Shown piece by piece: positions 5,424 through 9,249 of a DNA stretch of 9,249 bases (the first letter of the stretch is position 1; the number at the start of each line of letters is the position of its first letter). The DNA lies in NCBI GenBank assembly GCA_023393655.1, contig JAEWKP010000069.1, forward strand, positions 1-9,249. Direction: 5' to 3'. The notes beneath the pieces are model-generated. The model was given only the letters and a program-made list of their open reading frames with translations. It did no database searches and was not told the origin of the DNA. This DNA is from Pseudomonadota bacterium. GTDB lineage: Bacteria > Pseudomonadota > Alphaproteobacteria > Rhizobiales > Beijerinckiaceae. The translations under genes and the position numbers were made by a program.

Positions 5424-7094
5424 CTACACCTCGATCACCAGCGCATGCACCAGCGGCTTCTTGCCCCACTCGTCGTTGACCGCGCTGCGCACGCCGCGCT
5501 CCAGCGCGTTGCGCAGGGCTTCGGGATCGCGGCGGCGGGCCTTCGGGATATTGTCGATGAGATCGCCCACGGTATCGGCGACATATTCGTCGAAATCGAT
5601 GCCGCCCAGCGTGCGCGGCGGCAGGCCGAGCACCGCGATCTCAGGCTCGCCGGCGATACCGCCCTTGTCGTCGATGGCCACCGCGATCGAGACGATGCCG
5701 GCGAAGGACAGGCGGCGACGCTCCTGAACGGTCTTCTCGAGAGCGTTCACCAGCAGCGAACCGTCCTGATAGAGCCGGCCATGCCGGACCTCGTCGACCT
5801 TGCGGGCGCCCTCTCCCGTGATCGCGACCACGTCGCCATTGCCGGCGCGCAGCACATGCTTGACGCCGAGGCTCCTGGCGAAGGTTTCATGCTCGGCGAG
5901 ATGCAGGTCCTCGCCATGGGCGGGGATCGCGATCTGCGGCTTCAGCCAGCCATAGAGCCGGGCCATCTCCTCGCGGCGCGGGTGACCGGAGACATGGACC
6001 AGATGCGTCCTGTCGGTGATGATCTCGATCTTGTCGCGGGCGAGCGCGTTCAGGATATTGCCGACCGACTTCTCGTTGCCGGGAATGGTGCGCGACGAAA
6101 AGATCACGCGGTCGCCGGGCGAGAGCGCAATTTCGGGATGGTCGTCCGAGGCGATGCGCGAAAGCGCGGCGCGCGGCTCGCCCTGGCTACCGGTGACCAG
6201 CGCCACGACCTTGTCGCGCGGCAGGTAGCCATAGGCATCGACCGCGCGGAAGCCGGGGATGCCGTCGAGATAGCCGCATTCGCGGGCGACGTCGATGACA
6301 CGATCCATGGCACGACCGACAACCACGACCTCGCGCTGATCGGCCATCGCCGCCTCGGCGACGGCGCGCAAGCGTGCCACGTTCGAAGCGAAGGTGGTGA
6401 CCGCGACGCGGCCCGGCGCCGAGTGGATCAGCTCCTTCAGCTTGGCGGCGACATCGGCCTCGCTCGGGCTGATGCCGTCGCGCATGACATTGGTCGAGTC
6501 GCAGACCAGGGCCAGAACGCCCTCCTCGCCGAGTTCGCGCAGGCGCTTCTCGTCGGTCGGCAGGCCAACCTGTGGCGTCGGATCGATCTTCCAGTCGCCG
6601 GTATGGACGACAAGGCCGGCGGGCGTGCGGATGGCGAGCGCGTTCGATTCCGGGATCGAATGCGCCACGGGCACGAATTCGATGTCGAAGGGGCCGAGCG
6701 TGATCGCCCCGCCCTGCGGCACGACATTGATGTCGACACTCGGTGCGCCGGGCTCCGACAGGCGGCGCGTGGCCAGCAGGCCGGCGGCGAAGCGCGTGCA
6801 GTAGACCGGGGCGCGCAGCGAGGGCCAGAGCGCCGCGAGAGCGCCGATATGGTCCTCATGGGCGTGGGTAATGATGATGCCCAGCAGGTTCGCCCGCTCC
6901 TCGATGATGTAGCGCAGGTCGGGCAGGACGATATCGACGCCCGGCGCCTCCGGCCCGGCGAAGGACAGGCCGCAATCGACCAGGATCCACTTTCGTCGCC
7001 CTTCCGGCCCGAAGCCGTAGAGAGCGGCGTTCATGCCGATCTCGCCGAGGCCGCCGAGGGGAACGAAAACGAGCTGGTCGGAGGAGCGGGTCAC
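5424..7094 (-). CDS. rnj: Ribonuclease J (metallo-beta-lactamase/beta-CASP RNase)
   Basis: RNase J is a zinc-dependent endo- and 5'-3' exoribonuclease for rRNA maturation and mRNA decay. The product is 556 residues from GTG 7094, a normal length. VFVPLGGLGEIGMNAALYGF opens the metallo-beta-lactamase fold. The HxHxDH metal site is ITHAHEDHIGAL (His77, His79, Asp81, His82). Further signatures are PVAHSIPES, VVHTGDWKID, VCDSTNV, VTGSQGEPRAALSRIA and HVSGHPRREEMARLYGWLKP with IPAHGEDLHL. The open frame extends to a TTG at 7115, but AGGA (7101-7104) lies 6 nt before GTG 7094, and the conserved part begins just after it. The gene lies 109 nt after birA and opens the tight run rnj - mce - rid - DUF1467. 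Confidence 0.96.
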   Translation of the reverse strand: MTRSSDQLVFVPLGGLGEIGMNAALYGFGPEGRRKWILVDCGLSFAGPEAPGVDIVLPDLRYIIEERANLLGIIITHAHEDHIGALAALWPSLRAPVYCTRFAAGLLATRRLSEPGAPSVDINVVPQGGAITLGPFDIEFVPVAHSIPESNALAIRTPAGLVVHTGDWKIDPTPQVGLPTDEKRLRELGEEGVLALVCDSTNVMRDGISPSEADVAAKLKELIHSAPGRVAVTTFASNVARLRAVAEAAMADQREVVVVGRAMDRVIDVARECGYLDGIPGFRAVDAYGYLPRDKVVALVTGSQGEPRAALSRIASDDHPEIALSPGDRVIFSSRTIPGNEKSVGNILNALARDKIEIITDRTHLVHVSGHPRREEMARLYGWLKPQIAIPAHGEDLHLAEHETFARSLGVKHVLRAGNGDVVAITGEGARKVDEVRHGRLYQDGSLLVNALEKTVQERRRLSFAGIVSIAVAIDDKGGIAGEPEIAVLGLPPRTLGGIDFDEYVADTVGDLIDNIPKARRRDPEALRNALERGVRSAVNDEWGKKPLVHALVIEV

Positions 7095-7100
7095 TGGCAA

Positions 7101-7104
7101 TCCT
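7101..7104 (-). promoter_or_regulatory. Shine-Dalgarno selecting GTG 7094 of RNase J
   Basis: AGGA on the minus strand, 6 nt before GTG 7094. No ATG is available near the conserved N-terminus; the only longer options are TTG codons at 7100 and 7115, without a comparable site. Confidence 0.5.
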
Positions 7105-7168
7105 GATTCTGGCAATGGCTTGATCTATGCCGCGTGATGGCAAGGAGCCCTAGCACGCCCGCGATGTC

Positions 7169-7188
7169 GCCTCCAGATCGATGGAGGC
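7169..7188. other. Small hairpin in the birA - rnj gap
   Basis: GCCTCCA (7169-7175) and TGGAGGC (7182-7188) pair perfectly around a 6-nt loop, 16 bp after the birA stop. No T-run follows on the minus strand, so it may be an mRNA stabiliser or processing site rather than a terminator. Confidence 0.45.
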
Positions 7189-7203
7189 CGTGCAATGGCA
7201 GGA

Positions 7204-7962
7204 TCAGGCGGGCGGGCCGAAGAAGAGGTCGCCGGCATCGATGACGCGGCGGCCGGTTTCTGTTTCGAGTTCGAGGCGCCCGGTCGGATCGAGACCGATG
7301 AAGATGCCGGCGAGCGGCCCTTCGGGCAGGCGGACGGTGATGGTCTCGCCGAGAAAGGCGGCGCGCTCCAGCCAAGCGGCACGGGTTGGGCCGAAGCCAC
7401 CGGGCTGCGACCAGATGGCGAAGCGCTGGGCGAAGGCATCGCTCAGACCGGTCAGCATGGCCTCGACATTGGCCTGCGGCGACACGGCCTTGAGGAAGGT
7501 CGCCGGATAAGGCGTATCCGTCGGGCAGGAGGTGATGTTGACACCGCAGCCGACGATGACGTTGAAGCGCCCTGCCCGGCTCTCGCCCTCCAGCAACAGG
7601 CCGGAGGTCTTGGCGCGGTCGAGCAAGAGGTCGTTCGGCCATTTCAGCCTGAGGCCGGATGCGGCCGGCCCGAGCAGCCTCGTGGCGGCATCGTGCAGAG
7701 CCAAGCCTACGACGAAGCCGAGCTGCGGCGCCAGGGCCGGCTCGCACGGATCGGTCAGCAGCAGACTGGCGTAGAGATTGCCGGGGGGCGAGCCCCATTG
7801 CCGGCCATGGCGGCCCCTGCCTGCGTTCTGACTGCGGGCGACGATCCAGAGCCTGCCCGGTTCGCCCTGATCGAGCGCGCGACGGGCCTCCTCCATGGTG
7901 GAGCCGACCTCGTCGCGGACGATCAACCGATAGCCCGCGACGCGGGCGGCCTCACCGAGCAT
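7204..7962 (-). CDS. birA: Biotin-[acetyl-CoA-carboxylase] ligase, catalytic domain only
   Basis: The enzyme activates biotin with ATP and attaches it to the lysine of biotin carboxyl carrier domains of carboxylases. The 252-residue product contains STMEEARR (21-28), the biotinyl-AMP loop GRGRHGR (48-54), KWPNDLLLD (107-115), GLLLEGE and VGCGVNI (137-143), and a short C-terminal domain. It lacks the N-terminal winged-helix DNA-binding domain of E. coli BirA, so it is the monofunctional class and should not repress biotin genes. ATG 7962 has no good Shine-Dalgarno; the nearest purine patch is GGA 9 nt upstream, and repeat element C ends only 17 nt before the ATG. The gene lies between nuoN and rnj, a common alphaproteobacterial order. 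Confidence 0.95.
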   Translation of the reverse strand: MLGEAARVAGYRLIVRDEVGSTMEEARRALDQGEPGRLWIVARSQNAGRGRHGRQWGSPPGNLYASLLLTDPCEPALAPQLGFVVGLALHDAATRLLGPAASGLRLKWPNDLLLDRAKTSGLLLEGESRAGRFNVIVGCGVNITSCPTDTPYPATFLKAVSPQANVEAMLTGLSDAFAQRFAIWSQPGGFGPTRAAWLERAAFLGETITVRLPEGPLAGIFIGLDPTGRLELETETGRRVIDAGDLFFGPPA

Positions 7963-7979
7963 GGGGGTTGGTCCACGCC

Positions 7980-8070
7980 GTCATGCTCGCCCTTGTGGCG
8001 AGCATCCACGTCTTGAACACGATCTTCGACCAGCGAAGACGTGGATGGTCGGGACAAGCCCGACCATGAC
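7980..8070. repeat. Bilateral REP-like intergenic element C (two hairpin arms plus central stem)
   Basis: A 91-bp inverted element bounded by GTCAT and ATGAC lies between nuoN and birA. The left hairpin is ATGCTCGCC / GGCGAGCAT with loop CTTGT (7983-8005). The right hairpin is ATGGTCGGG / CCCGACCAT with loop ACAAG (8045-8067). A perfect 9-bp stem CCACGTCTT (8006-8014) with AAGACGTGG (8036-8044) joins them, so the whole can fold as a three-way structure. The two arms align in inverted orientation but differ at three stem positions, each compensated by its partner. The plan matches element A. It lacks a T-run and ends 17 nt before the birA start and 9 nt after the nuoN stop. Confidence 0.85.
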
Positions 8071-8079
8071 GGGGAGGCG

Positions 8080-9249
8080 TCAAAACAGCGACTTGGCCGC
8101 AGCGGCCGCCGAGTCGAAGAGCGGTGCCGGCACCAGCGAGAGCACCAGCACGAAGAGCGCCGAGATCAGCAGCACGGTGCGCACGCCGAGATCCGACTTC
8201 TCGAAGGCCGGCTTCGGCTCGTCGAAATACATCACCTTGACGAGGCGCAGGTAGTAGTAGGCGCCGACGACGCTGGTCAGCACGCCGATGACAGCGAGCA
8301 CATAGAGCTTGGCGTTGATCGCGGCCAGGAAGACGTACCACTTGGCCCAGAAGCCGGCGAGCGGCGGGATGCCGGCGAGCGAGAACATCATCATCGCCAT
8401 CGCGAAGGCCATCCAGCCATTGGTGCGGGACAGGCCGGCAAGCTCCGAGATGTCCTCGACCAGCTTGCCGTCGCGGCGCATCATCAGCACGCAGGCGAAG
8501 GCGGCGAGCGTCGTGGCGAGATAGATCGCCATGTAGGTCATCACGCCCTGCACGCCCTCGGCCGTGCCGGCAGCGAGGCCGACCAGCGCATAGCCCATGT
8601 TGGCGATCGAGGAATAGGCGAGCAGGCGCTTGATGTTGCGCTGGCCGATCGCGGCGAAGGCGCCGAGCGCCATCGAGGCGATCGAAATGAAGACGATGAT
8701 CTGGCGCCAGTCATGGATCGCGCCCGGGAAGGCGCCGATGAAGACACGGATCACCATCGCCATGGCGGCCATCTTGGGCGCCGAGGCGAAGAAAGCGGCG
8801 ACCGGGGTCGGCGCGCCCTCGTAGACGTCGGGCGTCCACATGTGGAACGGCACGGCCGAGATCTTGAAGGCGACGCCGGCCGCGATGAAGACGATGCCAA
8901 AGATCAGGCCGATGCCGGCATGGCCGCCGGCGGTCGCAGCCGCGATGCCGGGGAAGGTGACGGTGCCGGTGAAGCCATAGACCAGCGAGCCGCCATAGAG
9001 GAGCATGCCGGAGGAGAGCGCGCCGAGCACGAAATACTTCAGGCCGGCTTCCGTCGAGCGGGCATTGTCGCGATCGAAAGCGGCGACGACATAGAGCGCC
9101 AGCGACTGCAATTCGAGGCCGACATAGAGGCTGATGAGATCGTTGGCCGAGATCATCATCATCATGCCGATGGTCGAGAGCACGACCAGGATCGGGAACT
9201 CGAAGCGCATCGTGCCCTGGCGGCGCAGCGTATCGGCCGAGAGCAGGAT
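8080..9249 (-). CDS. nuoN: NADH-quinone oxidoreductase subunit N, C-terminal 389 residues (5' end outside window)
   Basis: NuoN is one of the three antiporter-like membrane subunits of complex I and forms part of its proton-pumping arm in the inner membrane. The frame is open to the right edge; the 13 residues before Met at 9210 ([13 protein letters not shown]) show that this Met is internal. Signatures are [42 protein letters not shown], the [22 protein letters not shown] segment with the conserved lysine and proline-rich loop, [21 protein letters not shown] and [18 protein letters not shown]. Many hydrophobic helices run throughout. Family length is about 480, so about 90 residues lie beyond the edge. 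The stop at 8080 is followed by repeat element C and birA. Confidence 0.97.
   Translation of the reverse strand: MLLSADTLRRQGTMRFEFPILVVLSTIGMMMMISANDLISLYVGLELQSLALYVVAAFDRDNARSTEAGLKYFVLGALSSGMLLYGGSLVYGFTGTVTFPGIAAATAGGHAGIGLIFGIVFIAAGVAFKISAVPFHMWTPDVYEGAPTPVAAFFASAPKMAAMAMVIRVFIGAFPGAIHDWRQIIVFISIASMALGAFAAIGQRNIKRLLAYSSIANMGYALVGLAAGTAEGVQGVMTYMAIYLATTLAAFACVLMMRRDGKLVEDISELAGLSRTNGWMAFAMAMMMFSLAGIPPLAGFWAKWYVFLAAINAKLYVLAVIGVLTSVVGAYYYLRLVKVMYFDEPKPAFEKSDLGVRTVLLISALFVLVLSLVPAPLFDSAAAAAKSLF

Noticed and set aside
7195..8016. A 273-codon + strand open frame over birA.
   Set aside because: It is antisense to a clear biotin ligase gene and runs into repeat element C; no family features.
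9208..9210. ATG at 9210 as the start of nuoN.
   Set aside because: The frame stays open to the edge and the residues before it fit NuoN, so this Met is internal and the gene is cut by the window.

Overview
The window reads as chromosomal DNA from a high-GC alphaproteobacterium. It is most likely a member of the Hyphomicrobiales (Rhizobiales), perhaps near Bosea or the Methylobacteriaceae, but the genus is only a guess. The basis is GC-rich codon use, the run nuoN - birA - RNase J - methylmalonyl-CoA epimerase - DUF1467, and the run peptidylprolyl isomerase - peptidylprolyl isomerase - queA. Every recognisable protein gene lies on the minus strand, so transcription runs from high to low coordinates.

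Right block (9249 down to 4361): the C-terminal 389 residues of NuoN (complex I), a short biotin-protein ligase, ribonuclease J, methylmalonyl-CoA epimerase, a Rid-family protein and a DUF1467 membrane protein. From RNase J to DUF1467 the spacing is tight (33 nt, 5 nt, then a 4-nt ATGA overlap), which suggests one transcript. For RNase J and the epimerase, ribosome-binding sites favour starts slightly inside the longest open frames.

Middle (4360 to 2755): about 400 bp with no convincing gene, then a DUF1062 gene with two CxxC pairs and a possible C-terminal S4-like segment, then a 575-bp intergenic region. That intergenic region holds a large folded repeat, an extra hairpin, and a good intrinsic terminator pointing in the + direction. 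No + strand gene precedes that terminator, so a small RNA of about 155 nt is proposed.

Left block (2754 to 1): a secreted cyclophilin-type isomerase, a small secreted protein with a three-fold proline-rich repeat and a TonB-C-like tail, a cytoplasmic cyclophilin overlapping it by one base, and the first 292 codons of queA (queuosine tRNA modification), which runs off the left edge.

No defence, mobile or biosynthetic system was found. The most interesting structure is a family of three intergenic elements (932-1012, 3154-3310, 7980-8070), each bounded by GTCAT...ATGAC. In two of them both arms fold into their own 9-bp hairpin with a 5-nt loop, and the arms differ from each other by paired, compensatory base changes.
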